Shown: positions 1 through 8,577 of the stretch, piece after piece
Layout of the letters: each line of letters opens with the position of its first letter
How positions within the stretch are numbered: the stretch's first letter is position 1
Source of the DNA: Peptidiphaga gingivicola
GTDB lineage: Bacteria > Actinomycetota > Actinomycetes > Actinomycetales > Actinomycetaceae
Assembly: GCF_001652275.1 (NCBI RefSeq)
Contig: NZ_LVZK01000001.1
Coordinates: 806,001 to 870,000, forward strand
Length of the DNA stretch: 64,000 bases
Reading direction: 5' to 3'
Notes under the pieces: generated by a model
What the model was told of the DNA's origin: nothing
The model's database searches: none
The model's input: only the letters and a program-made list of their open reading frames with translations
Made by a program: the position numbers and the translations under genes

Positions 1-2483
1 GTTTTGCTGTTCGTCTGGTTGTTCGCCTTGTTTTCGGCCAGGGACATATAGCGGACTTCGACGCCGTCGTCATAGCCGTAGGCCGCACGCTGCATCGCCT
101 GGATCCATGGCAGGCGGTCGAGGTCCAAGCGGCGATCGGGAGCGACCTCGCGCATGAGCTTCTTCAAGGAGAACTTCGACGGCTTGCGCGTTTTCGCCCC
201 GAACCCGAGGCATGCCTCCAGCGATTCGTAGGATTTTGCGAGGCTGCGCCCGCGCCAGGCTTTCAAGCCGCCTTCGGCTATGCGCACTTCCACGGCGCCC
301 AAACCGAGCGGTTTGCCCAAGCCCATGCGCAGGAATCCGACGGGTTTGGTGGGTGCCTCGCCGTCCCCCTTGCCGGCTTCGCTTTTGGCCTTCTCTTCAG
401 CGTTCTCAGTCCGATTTCGCGCCTCCAACGGGACGAGGTTTTCCGGAGTGAGCACCCACACAAGGGACGCCAGCTCAAATTTGCTGAGATTCTCAAAGCG
501 CAACGTGCACTTGAGCGAGCTTCCGGTTTCGATCCACGTTTTGGCGGTGATCCGGACGTCGTCATTGCCCTGCTCGAGGTCGAGCTGGGGAAGCTCGGTT
601 GCGCTTCTGAGGAAGCCGGTTTCGTCGACTTGCGGTTTGCGGTGAACGGGGTAGGCGGCTGCGCCGAGAAGCTGACCTGGCCCGAAATATTCTCTCCGGG
701 CAAGGAGACGCCATTCTTCCTTTTCTTCTTTGACGCTGACTTCTTGTTTTCTGTCATTTGGAGCGATGCCGGCGCTCTCATTGTCTTTTTTGATCCGACG
801 AGTGGTGCCGCCGGAGTCGGTCAGAAAGCGCCGGGCGGAAGAGACTTTTGGTTCGAGCAGCGGTGCCAGCTTCTTCTCCTTGCGGCACACTTTCACGCCG
901 GACGAGTCGACCTGTCCAAAGGAGACGCGCCCGCGATAGGCGACGTCGCCGCCCTTGGCGTTCCCCATTGTTTCCGGCACGACGTAGCCGAAGAGCCTGT
1001 CGGCCGGAGAGGCTTCGTCGCGATTCTTCGGGGGAGTGACCAGCTGATTCTCGGCGAGCTCCCGCGGGCTTTTTTGATACGCTCGCCGTCCGACCATCGT
1101 GGGCAGAACTTCGCATACGGCGACGCTCTTGAGCATTTTGCCGTAGCAGTCGGGCACCTCGTCAGTGTCGAGGCGGACGAAGACGAGGTCGCCCTCCGCG
1201 AGAATCGTCGCCGGAGCGCTGTCGGCCAATGCGGGTGCGCTGCCGGTTGGCTCCGATGCGCTGTCGGCCGACGTCGGTGCGTTCTTGGCCAATGCAGGTG
1301 TTCCGTCAGTTGGCGTCAGCGCGTCGTCGGTCGGTTCGAATGCGCCGGCTGACGCCGGTGCGTCGTCGGCCTGTGCTGAAGCGCCGTTTGCGGCTCGATT
1401 CTCGCGCTTTTGCGACGCGCGATTGAGCAGATGAGGTTCGGGCCCCTTGTACTCGTCCGACGCTTTGCGATAGCTCTCGATAATCAGCCCGTAGTCGCGA
1501 ATGTTCGTTTCAGTGAGCCGCAGAATCGTTCCCGAGATGTCTTTCCCTGAGGAATCGCTCTTGAAGAAGAACCTCTCGTACTTCTTGTTCTCGAACAGGT
1601 CGCTTGCAAACTTGCCTTCGGGTGCTGTGCGGCAGGCGTACCCCTCAACCTCAATGGGTCTGGCACTCCGATAGCCCTTTCGCGTAACACGGAAGAACTC
1701 TTCGAGTTTGCCGGTGGCCTCGCGCCGCACATGCGTAACCACAGGCGTGCCGTCTTTGAGGCGAGTCAAACCGACACGAACCGGATCCCCGTGGGGAGTT
1801 AGCGAACGAAACCTCTTGAGTACCTGCTCTGCAGGCGGAAGCAGTCCGGCTCCGGGCACTCGCGGGCGCTGAGGCGCTTTCGCGTTTGGGGCAGGCTGCG
1901 TGTGACCTTCGCGAACGACTTCGATGCCTTTGATGTTCAGGGAGTCGACCAGAAGCGCCATCTCGTTCTTTTCGCCTTTCCCGTTGAGGATTTCGACGGC
2001 GAGGTTGCCGGCCTCGTCGCGGCAGACCCTCGCGGGAAAGAGCTGATTCGCTTGCGACGGGTCCACCCGATAGGTGAGCGGATCACGGTGCTCGCCGAAC
2101 ACTCGGAATCGCGAGGCTGTCAAGGTTTCGTAGGCGCGCGAGACCATTCCCTTGACCATCGTCGGGCTGATGAACGGCTGTCCTAAACCATCCATCGGCA
2201 CTTTGACGACGTTTCTAGAACCGGGAATCTTTTTTAGGCCGTCGGATTCCTTTAGTCGGTTGCCTTCGGCGTCCTCCCTATATTGGTCCCCGAAAACGAG
2301 CGGGGTGCGGACCGTCATCTCGAGGTCGATCGTGCCCGACCAGCCTTCGCGTTTGAGGTGGTCGTGGCCAGGAGCCCTGCCGTCGCCGAAGATGTCTTTT
2401 GGCAGCATTCCCTCGGCGACGAGGTTATGCGCCTTCCGGCGAGGAACAGGAATCCGATTGACAGCTGAATGGAATGTGCCCAT
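1..2483 (-). CDS. CRISPR type III RAMP protein, TIGR03986-like (partial)
   Basis: Reading from an ATG at 2483, the frame stays open to the window edge, so at least 827 residues are present and the C-terminus lies outside. Features of the TIGR03986 RAMP family are visible: an N-terminal region with KAHNLV and GTIDLEMTVRTPLVFGD, a central DRLFGYV followed by YRGRVSFGQV, and a glycine-rich RAMP loop, LRMGLGKPLGLGAVEVRI, near 280-333. It is probably a backbone or accessory subunit of the effector complex that holds crRNA. It is the last visible gene of the cas operon and starts 1 nt after the csx19-like stop, so translation is probably coupled. A low-complexity Ala/Ser/Pro/Asp stretch (about 1215-1400) interrupts the protein, as in its operon partners. 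The family call rests on motifs read by eye. Confidence 0.8.
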   Translation of the reverse strand, partial: MGTFHSAVNRIPVPRRKAHNLVAEGMLPKDIFGDGRAPGHDHLKREGWSGTIDLEMTVRTPLVFGDQYREDAEGNRLKESDGLKKIPGSRNVVKVPMDGLGQPFISPTMVKGMVSRAYETLTASRFRVFGEHRDPLTYRVDPSQANQLFPARVCRDEAGNLAVEILNGKGEKNEMALLVDSLNIKGIEVVREGHTQPAPNAKAPQRPRVPGAGLLPPAEQVLKRFRSLTPHGDPVRVGLTRLKDGTPVVTHVRREATGKLEEFFRVTRKGYRSARPIEVEGYACRTAPEGKFASDLFENKKYERFFFKSDSSGKDISGTILRLTETNIRDYGLIIESYRKASDEYKGPEPHLLNRASQKRENRAANGASAQADDAPASAGAFEPTDDALTPTDGTPALAKNAPTSADSASEPTGSAPALADSAPATILAEGDLVFVRLDTDEVPDCYGKMLKSVAVCEVLPTMVGRRAYQKSPRELAENQLVTPPKNRDEASPADRLFGYVVPETMGNAKGGDVAYRGRVSFGQVDSSGVKVCRKEKKLAPLLEPKVSSARRFLTDSGGTTRRIKKDNESAGIAPNDRKQEVSVKEEKEEWRLLARREYFGPGQLLGAAAYPVHRKPQVDETGFLRSATELPQLDLEQGNDDVRITAKTWIETGSSLKCTLRFENLSKFELASLVWVLTPENLVPLEARNRTENAEEKAKSEAGKGDGEAPTKPVGFLRMGLGKPLGLGAVEVRIAEGGLKAWRGRSLAKSYESLEACLGFGAKTRKPSKFSLKKLMREVAPDRRLDLDRLPWIQAMQRAAYGYDDGVEVRYMSLAENKANNQTNSK

Positions 2484-2484
2484 G

Positions 2485-3558
2485 TCAGTTTTCCTTCCCT
2501 ATCGCTGCGAGCTGCTGTGCGGCGGCCGACGTTCCGATCATTTTTCTGCCCACTTTCTTACGCCACCTTCCGGTCATGAGCTCGTCGGCGAACACCGTAT
2601 TGCCGAACTTCGGTTCCTTGTCGCTGGACTCCGGCTCTTCATCGCCGAACTTTGACTCCTCGACAAAGACTTCTATGCTGCGCATGATGTCGGTTTCGTC
2701 AAGCTTGTGCTTGCCGGAAATATCCGCGCCGTGCTGGAGGTACTCGTTCACCCGATACCAGCACCTTTGGTGGATCGTTTTCGCCCCGTTGTCTTTGTTT
2801 CTCCCGTCATCTTTTGCTTTTTTGCACACGGTTGCCTCGTGCTCCTGGCCTTCTCGAAGCCGTTCGACGACGATCTCCGCGCAGCCGCTCCCATTGAGCC
2901 AGCGGATCTCGCGGGCGAGGACGCCGTTCGAATCGCGCCTATTGGCGCTCTTGCTCGCATCGGAATTGCTTGCTGTCTCACCCGATCCGCGATTGCTCGC
3001 AGATCCACTCGATTGGGTGTCATTCGGCACTTCACCCAACTGGGGGCATTCCGAGGAGCCTTCCAGGGCGACCACCTGCCACAGGCGGAGTTCGTACACA
3101 GTGTTGAGGGGGACGCGTTCATGCGACGAATCGACGAGCGGCGATGGGACGTTCCCGACGACGGTGGTCGCGTTGTGGCCATCAGAGGCGGTACCGGACT
3201 CAAGAGAGCTCGTGGCCTCAGGTGAGCCCACGGAGGTTCCGTCGATCCGGATGATCGCCTTCGCGCCCGACGTCGTGTAGGCGATCCCTTGGAAAATCCG
3301 GGATTGGAAGTTCTGGGATGGGCTTCCAGGTTCGTCGTCCTGCCCGGAGGCCTCCTGTACAGATGCGAGCTGCTGCGTCAGTTCCGCTGCGGCTGCTCGC
3401 GCGCGCTCCAATGCGGCGCTGAGCGTTGCGTTCGGGATGAAGACGCGATGCCACTTTGCCTCGCGGAGCGGGGTGGAAAGGTCTTTCGTGTCAGCGGATT
3501 CCGCGCACTCGTGTGACCTGCCGCTGTTCCGTTGTGTTGTGGGGTTGTTCTGACTCAT
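2485..3558 (-). CDS. csx19: Csx19-like type III-D CRISPR-associated protein
   Basis: A 357-residue protein in the middle of the type III operon, 2 nt after the tandem RAMP gene and 1 nt before the TIGR03986-like gene. Segments YELRLWQVVAL (about residue 155), AREIRWLNGSG (about 215) and CWYRVNEYLQHG (about 270) resemble the Csx19/TIGR03984 pattern of a short beta-rich protein with repeated ELR-type strands. Csx19 usually sits beside Csx10 and TIGR03986 proteins in III-D loci, which fits the position here. Its biochemical role is not established. The family core is split by Ser/Asn/Asp-rich linkers (residues about 175-205 and 300-335) that look like local low-complexity expansions. The assignment leans as much on context as on sequence; it could instead be an unrelated small subunit. 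Confidence 0.6.
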   Translation of the reverse strand: MSQNNPTTQRNSGRSHECAESADTKDLSTPLREAKWHRVFIPNATLSAALERARAAAAELTQQLASVQEASGQDDEPGSPSQNFQSRIFQGIAYTTSGAKAIIRIDGTSVGSPEATSSLESGTASDGHNATTVVGNVPSPLVDSSHERVPLNTVYELRLWQVVALEGSSECPQLGEVPNDTQSSGSASNRGSGETASNSDASKSANRRDSNGVLAREIRWLNGSGCAEIVVERLREGQEHEATVCKKAKDDGRNKDNGAKTIHQRCWYRVNEYLQHGADISGKHKLDETDIMRSIEVFVEESKFGDEEPESSDKEPKFGNTVFADELMTGRWRKKVGRKMIGTSAAAQQLAAIGKEN

Positions 3559-3560
3559 CG

Positions 3561-5666
3561 TTATGCCTTCTTGTCTTTCTCGTTAAGAAAGTCCGTCCAA
3601 TTGAGGTCCAAACCCTCAGCTGCGCCTTCTTGGAGCTTCTTGTTGACTCCTCGGAGCTGGGCGAGAAGTTTCTCCGCCATGGATTCACCGTCGTCGTCGC
3701 GAATGTCCCACTCTTGTGCAGGCGGAGGCAGGATGTCTTCAGGTCCTTTTATGGTTAAGCGGTTGACCTTCACTTCGCCCATTCCGCGGGTTCCGCGGCT
3801 GCCCAGCGGGAGCGTCCCGGTTGCGAGCTCCGCGAGGGTCAAACCTAGGAGGCAGATTGCGGCTCGTCGGCGGCCGAGGTCTATTCGCTTTCGCTGGTCG
3901 TCTGCGCTGGGAGTGCCTTGCGATCTGCTGTCGGTTTGAGGATCGCTGTCGGCTTGAGGTTCGCCTTTAACTCGCGATTCGGCGTCGGCTTTTGGCCCGG
4001 TGTCGGCTTTCGGACCGCGATCGCCTTTTAATCCGTCGTCGTCTTTCGATATGGCGTTGTTTTTTGGCCTGCCCTCGTCCTGCGAAGGGTCAACGATTCG
4101 GTCGAGGTCGACCTCAATATGAAGCGGCTCCCAATCTGGGATTGGATACTCCTCGAAGTAGAGAGCCTTGTCGGCTACTCCTCCCGTCCATCGATCGCCG
4201 GCGTTGTGGGCGACGGTGCGCAGCTTTTCGGCTTTGCTGTCTTCGCCTAGCTTGGAGAGCGTATCGAAGACGGTTACCGCCCCGCGCCGCTCCGTCGTTC
4301 CAAACAGCGCGCGGACAAGCGTCGGATCGTTGGCGAGCTGGTCGTGGACGGGCACATTGGACCAATCCCGCGTCTCGTCTTCCCGCTTCCGGTAGAGAAT
4401 CGTCCGGGCGATCCTTGAAGCACGTGCGCGAAGCGCGCCCCGGACCGAGCTTCCGGGCAGCACCAGAGGGGCCTTCGGTTTGCCGTCGGCTGTTTTGTAT
4501 GCCCGCAACGGGCGCGCCACGTTCCCAGGGTCCTTTTGCCCGTCGGCGTTCTCGGCTTCGCCCATTTTCGACGACTTGTCACCTTCCCGGGGCTTCTCAA
4601 CTATCTGGGATTTGTCAGCTGCCGATGGCTTTGTGGCACCCTTTTGGGCGTTGAGGCTCTTCTCGCTGCTTCGAGCGTTTTGAGGCACCGCGTCTGAGCT
4701 CTTTCGATTCGCCTCTGAGCCCTTTTGATTCTCGCTCTCCTTGTTGGTTTCAGTTGCGGAATTCTCGTTATTGCCTTCCTTGCCGGCTTGCTTCTTTTCG
4801 TCAGTTTCGGCGACGAGAATCCCCGTTGGACTTTCCCAGTGGATCTTGATTGTGATTCGGTTGCCGGTGCGGAGCTTTGCCGGTTCGATGCAGTCGGTCC
4901 CACTAACGGGCTTCCCTTTCAGCCAGGCCTTGAGGCCTTCGACGTCGTTGAGGCGTGCCTTCTTCAAGGAGTAGCGAAGTTTGGGCTCGCCGTCCTTGAT
5001 TTCCTCGTCGATCTTCACGCGTCCCCAGCCCGCGCCCTTGCGCTTTCCGAAGGCGACGCGGCCCGTGTTGAGGAGGCCGAGAATCACGGCGAATAGCTGC
5101 TTGACGTCTGCCTCGAGCTCCTCGATCGTGGGCTTATCTTCTTTCGCGAACCGGCGCGGGTCGACTTCGGCGGTGATCCCCAGATGGAGTTTCTGGCCTT
5201 CGGGGGCCACTTCGTGGAAGAAGAGCGCGCCGTCGCCCACCGATCCCCAGTAGCGATCGATGGCTATGCCCGGGCGGTGCATGAACGAATCCGCCTTCAT
5301 GACGCCTCCGAGGGACACTGTTTCGAAGGTCAGCGCCGACGCCCAGCCGGAAGGAGCGTCGTCCCCGCCCTTGACCTCTTCCCGGCCCCACAGGTCCTTC
5401 AATCGTTGGGGATTCAGGATTTTCGGGCGTTCGACAAGATTGCGGTCGAGCGCCTCGAAGAATGCGGCCCGCAGCGCACCTTTGACCGAGCGTCCTGTCA
5501 GTACGGGCGTTCCGCTTGCGTTGCGCGCGAATAGTTGCGGAACGGCGTTTCGATCGTCGTTGCCGATCGCTTTGGGCCTTCTGTCGACTTCCTCCTCCGG
5601 CCCGCCGGAGTGGATGGGCGACGTCGTCACCAGAACGACGTCGAGCCTGTATCGCGTAGGACTCAT
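3561..5666 (-). CDS. Tandem Csm3-like RAMP fusion protein of type III-D complex
   Basis: The 701-residue product carries two Csm3-like RAMP modules in one chain. Module 1 (about residues 1-235) has an N-terminal SPIHSGG strand, TPVLTGRSVKGALRAAF and a C-terminal AFGKRKGAGWGRVKI loop. Module 2 (about 265-640) has LVLPGSSVRGALRAR, a Csm3-type DRWTGGVADKALYFEE and the loop PLGSRGTRGMGEVKV. In III-D complexes such fused backbone subunits bind crRNA and cleave target RNA every 6 nt through a conserved Asp; acidic residues before the first SVKGALR motif could play that role, but I cannot assign the residue by eye. A Lys/Glu/Ser/Asn-rich insert (about 290-385) separates the modules. The ATG overlaps the stop of the 60-codon ORF upstream (ATGA), which indicates coupled translation. 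Confidence 0.82.
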   Translation of the reverse strand: MSPTRYRLDVVLVTTSPIHSGGPEEEVDRRPKAIGNDDRNAVPQLFARNASGTPVLTGRSVKGALRAAFFEALDRNLVERPKILNPQRLKDLWGREEVKGGDDAPSGWASALTFETVSLGGVMKADSFMHRPGIAIDRYWGSVGDGALFFHEVAPEGQKLHLGITAEVDPRRFAKEDKPTIEELEADVKQLFAVILGLLNTGRVAFGKRKGAGWGRVKIDEEIKDGEPKLRYSLKKARLNDVEGLKAWLKGKPVSGTDCIEPAKLRTGNRITIKIHWESPTGILVAETDEKKQAGKEGNNENSATETNKESENQKGSEANRKSSDAVPQNARSSEKSLNAQKGATKPSAADKSQIVEKPREGDKSSKMGEAENADGQKDPGNVARPLRAYKTADGKPKAPLVLPGSSVRGALRARASRIARTILYRKREDETRDWSNVPVHDQLANDPTLVRALFGTTERRGAVTVFDTLSKLGEDSKAEKLRTVAHNAGDRWTGGVADKALYFEEYPIPDWEPLHIEVDLDRIVDPSQDEGRPKNNAISKDDDGLKGDRGPKADTGPKADAESRVKGEPQADSDPQTDSRSQGTPSADDQRKRIDLGRRRAAICLLGLTLAELATGTLPLGSRGTRGMGEVKVNRLTIKGPEDILPPPAQEWDIRDDDGESMAEKLLAQLRGVNKKLQEGAAEGLDLNWTDFLNEKDKKA

Positions 5667-5845
5667 CGGTTCTCCTCCTTGGCGGTCTCTTTGGACGGCG
5701 ACGTCGGATTGGCGCTGGTTAGTGTTGTTGGGTTGGTGCCGTGCGACGTCGCCAGATTGTGGCCGATTTGCATTCTCAGATTGGCGACGCGTGACGTCGC
5801 CGGATTTGCGTTGGAACGCTGGTGAGTTAAGGTTGTAGGTTTCAT
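5663..5845 (-). CDS. Small unannotated ORF inside the cas operon (60 aa)
   Basis: This ORF fills the gap between the csx10-like gene and the tandem RAMP gene. Its ATG overlaps the upstream stop as ATGA (5842-5845) and its own stop overlaps the next ATG as ATGA (5663-5666), so a ribosome could pass through all three genes. The 60-residue product is rich in Thr, Asn, Ser and Pro, starts MKPTTLTHQRSN and ends SKETAKEENR, and has no membrane segment or known domain that I recognise. Its DNA contains short repeats around gacgtcgcc, so it may have arisen by repeat expansion and serve mainly to keep downstream translation coupled. It is not evidently a Cas11 small subunit, because it lacks helical, amphipathic character. 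Coding potential is supported by the double overlap only. Confidence 0.5.
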   Translation of the reverse strand: MKPTTLTHQRSNANPATSRVANLRMQIGHNLATSHGTNPTTLTSANPTSPSKETAKEENR

Positions 5846-8577
5846 TTTTCGTCCGAAAGAAAGTCGTTGCTGTGCAGGAGCTTGACGTGGAACCCCTTGC
5901 CGTCGTTGTCTCTGATGCTCAGCAGGGGATCGCCGACGACGAACCTGCCGAATCCCTGAGCTCGCAGTTCGCCGATGCCCACGGTTTCCAGCTCGCGCAA
6001 GGCGGCGAGGGCCTTTCGTCGCTGCTCGATCTTGTCTCCGAGGCAGACCTTGAGGACCGAGCCGGCCTGGACGGCGAGGCGGGTCGCGCGAGGCTGGCCC
6101 TCGGCGGCCGACCAAGAATCGACCCGGCGGTATCTCAATCCCGCTCGGTACCGATGGTCGCCTTCGCAGTCGCTGGCGTCTTGCTTGGGCAGTGTGCCGT
6201 CGTCGCATTTGGAGGACGATGTGCTGGCGTCGCGCTTGGGCGGCGTCATGCCGTTGTTGGCGCCTTGCTTGGACGCTGCGGTGCCGTCTTTTCTTGTCTT
6301 TTCTGGAGAGAAGGGTTCGATGCGCGCATCCGCGCTGTTGAAGGCGTCGGAGCGATTGAACGCATCGATGATGTCGGTTGAGCTGCCTGCCGCGCCGAGC
6401 GACGGCGAGCGCAGGAGAAGGTCGGAGGTGAACCAGATGGTTGTGGCGCCTTCGCTGTCCCATCCATCGGTGTTGCCCGTGTTTGCATTGTCGTCCAAGT
6501 TTGCACGGACGTGGACATCTGCGATTGCGCCGTTCCCCGCAGCAGCGTTGCCGCCTGCGGGTGTGCCGTTGCCGCCTACGGCGTCGCTGCGGGCTGCGGC
6601 TGCGCCGTCGGACGCGTATTTCTCCGTCGTTTTGCACTCGGCGAGGCCGAACGTTCCGGCGAGCCTGCGCGATCCGAGGCGGGCCTGCCCTTGAAGGATC
6701 TCGGGCAGCATCTCGCCGAGAGTGCGTTGGCTGACCTGCCGTGTCTCGTTTCGCGGTTCTCCTGGCTGGTGCTCGCACAGATTATTGGCGGCCGTCGGCC
6801 GGTGCTTATACAGGCTTTCGGTGATCGTGACCGTGGATTGCAGCGTGAGGCCTGCCGCGAGCGCCCGCACCAGGAAGAGCTGGCCGTCTTTCGCGGTTCC
6901 CCGAACGGCGTCGTGCGCGGTGGACTGGCGTCCGGTCACCGGAGGCGCGCCCGTGCCGTACCTCGGCTTGCCGGATTCGCCGTCCCCGAAGTCGAAGATA
7001 TAGCCCGACCGGACCGGAACGTGCACATCCTCCGGTTCCTTCGAGACGAGGCGGTTCCAGAGCTCTCGCGTTGACTGGTCGGGGCGGCCGCCGGACTCGC
7101 TGGGGACGACCTTCGGATAGGAGAAGACCATGGGAACGGGCCTCCCACGAACCCCTCCGACGCACGCCGTCGCGTCCGAAACGAACAGTTCGCCGTTGAC
7201 CACTGCATTGCGAATTGTCTCGTCCGCAGGGAACTTGGCGCGCAGGCGTGAATGCACCCACGCCAACACCACGGTTCCGCGCAGGAAATCGAGCGAGCGC
7301 ACCTCGTTGGACATCGGCACCTCGTAGGAGACCACCGGCGTTTTCAGCTCGATGTTCAAATCAAACGAGCGGTACGACGGCGAATCGGCCCGGCCGTCCG
7401 CTTGACGGCCATCCGCTTGCTCCTTCGACTCGGCCTGCCCTTGCTGATCGGCTTGCCCTTTCGGCTCCGCTTGCTTCGACGGATCCGCCTTCTCCGCACA
7501 GCCGATGCAGGGAGATTCGCCTGATGCGCTCACCCGAACTGCGTCGGGCGCCTTGGAGGGGCTCCCCGTCTCCTCGAGCTCCTTCAGTTTCTCCTGAAGC
7601 CACTCTTTACATGCGGCGTGGGCGGCTTTGGCGTGTATTTCGACGGGACTGAGGGATCGGTCTGCGTCCTCGTCGGAGCACGCCGAATCGTCCTCGTCGG
7701 AGCACGCCGAATCGCCCTCGCCGGAGTCCGCTGAGCCACCCGCCTCAGAGTCCCCGAATTCGCCGTTCTTCACGGCCAGCGAGTCGCCGCCGTCGTCGCC
7801 CCGGGCCGAGAGGCCGACGTCGTCCAAGAAGTCGCCGACGGTGATCTCGCATCGCCCGTCGCCGTTCGTCTTCTCTGATCCGATCGCCGGCACGAGCGTC
7901 CCGGCCAGAGCCAGCACGAACTTTGCGGCATCAATCTGATTGGCGGTCTTGTCTTGACTTTCGTTCCAGATCTCTGGATCGACGAAGTCCACGCGGCCCT
8001 TGAGCACGCAGGCCGGAGCCCGTTCGATGATTCGGAAATGGTCGGGTTTTGCGGTGCCTGTCTTCTCGTCGATTGAGACGCTCACGACTTCCGTCACTTT
8101 TGCCGTATCGTCATCCCGCGAGACACCCGAGTTTTCGGCGGGGTTCCGGTTGCCGGCGACTTCGGCGTCTGCTTTGGTGTTCGCCTCGGCGCCATCGGGT
8201 GCTTTCGCTTCTTCGCAGATGTGCGCATCGGAGAAGACGATCGCCCGCGGGACCGTCTGGTCGGCGGATGTGCTTGGTTTGTCGCTTTGGCCTGTCGGAT
8301 CGTCACGGTCACGATCCTCGTCGGCGTCTCCGAAGTTCGGCGCGCCCCCGAAAAGCGAGCCGATGAAATCGTGCCACCTTCCTGATCGCCCGCCGTCGAG
8401 AGCCCGAGCCACGGTGAGCGCCTGCTCGCGAATCACCCCGGTGACAGCGGTTCCGCACACCACGGGCCGGTTGTTTTCGTCGACTTCGACGACGGAGTCG
8501 ACGCCGCCCGCGTAGCCGGTGCCAGTGCCCACGCCCCAGTCGGAGGTGAATCTAATGGTTACGGGGATGCTGTTCAT
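5842..8577 (-). CDS. csx10: Csx10-like RAMP fusion protein (type III-D)
   Basis: From ATG 8577, which overlaps the cas10 stop as ATGA, the product has 911 residues. The frame stays open 99 codons upstream, but that extension lies inside cas10 and is Arg/Lys-rich nonsense. The N-terminal domain is a RAMP module: IRFTSDWGVGTGTG, GGVDSVVEVDENNRPVVCG, TGVIREQALTVARAL and FIGSLFGG. The second half matches Csx10, with VPMSNEVRSLDFLRGTVV, FVSDATACVGGVRGRPVPM and, near the C-terminus, LETVGIGELRAQGFGRFVV. Csx10 is a Cas5-like RAMP, probably near the crRNA 5' handle or Cas10. Acidic, Ser- and Gln-rich inserts (for example SACSDEDDSACSDED) spread the conserved blocks apart, making the protein far longer than usual. 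The fusion and the domain order are directly visible. Confidence 0.82.
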   Translation of the reverse strand: MNSIPVTIRFTSDWGVGTGTGYAGGVDSVVEVDENNRPVVCGTAVTGVIREQALTVARALDGGRSGRWHDFIGSLFGGAPNFGDADEDRDRDDPTGQSDKPSTSADQTVPRAIVFSDAHICEEAKAPDGAEANTKADAEVAGNRNPAENSGVSRDDDTAKVTEVVSVSIDEKTGTAKPDHFRIIERAPACVLKGRVDFVDPEIWNESQDKTANQIDAAKFVLALAGTLVPAIGSEKTNGDGRCEITVGDFLDDVGLSARGDDGGDSLAVKNGEFGDSEAGGSADSGEGDSACSDEDDSACSDEDADRSLSPVEIHAKAAHAACKEWLQEKLKELEETGSPSKAPDAVRVSASGESPCIGCAEKADPSKQAEPKGQADQQGQAESKEQADGRQADGRADSPSYRSFDLNIELKTPVVSYEVPMSNEVRSLDFLRGTVVLAWVHSRLRAKFPADETIRNAVVNGELFVSDATACVGGVRGRPVPMVFSYPKVVPSESGGRPDQSTRELWNRLVSKEPEDVHVPVRSGYIFDFGDGESGKPRYGTGAPPVTGRQSTAHDAVRGTAKDGQLFLVRALAAGLTLQSTVTITESLYKHRPTAANNLCEHQPGEPRNETRQVSQRTLGEMLPEILQGQARLGSRRLAGTFGLAECKTTEKYASDGAAAARSDAVGGNGTPAGGNAAAGNGAIADVHVRANLDDNANTGNTDGWDSEGATTIWFTSDLLLRSPSLGAAGSSTDIIDAFNRSDAFNSADARIEPFSPEKTRKDGTAASKQGANNGMTPPKRDASTSSSKCDDGTLPKQDASDCEGDHRYRAGLRYRRVDSWSAAEGQPRATRLAVQAGSVLKVCLGDKIEQRRKALAALRELETVGIGELRAQGFGRFVVGDPLLSIRDNDGKGFHVKLLHSNDFLSDEK

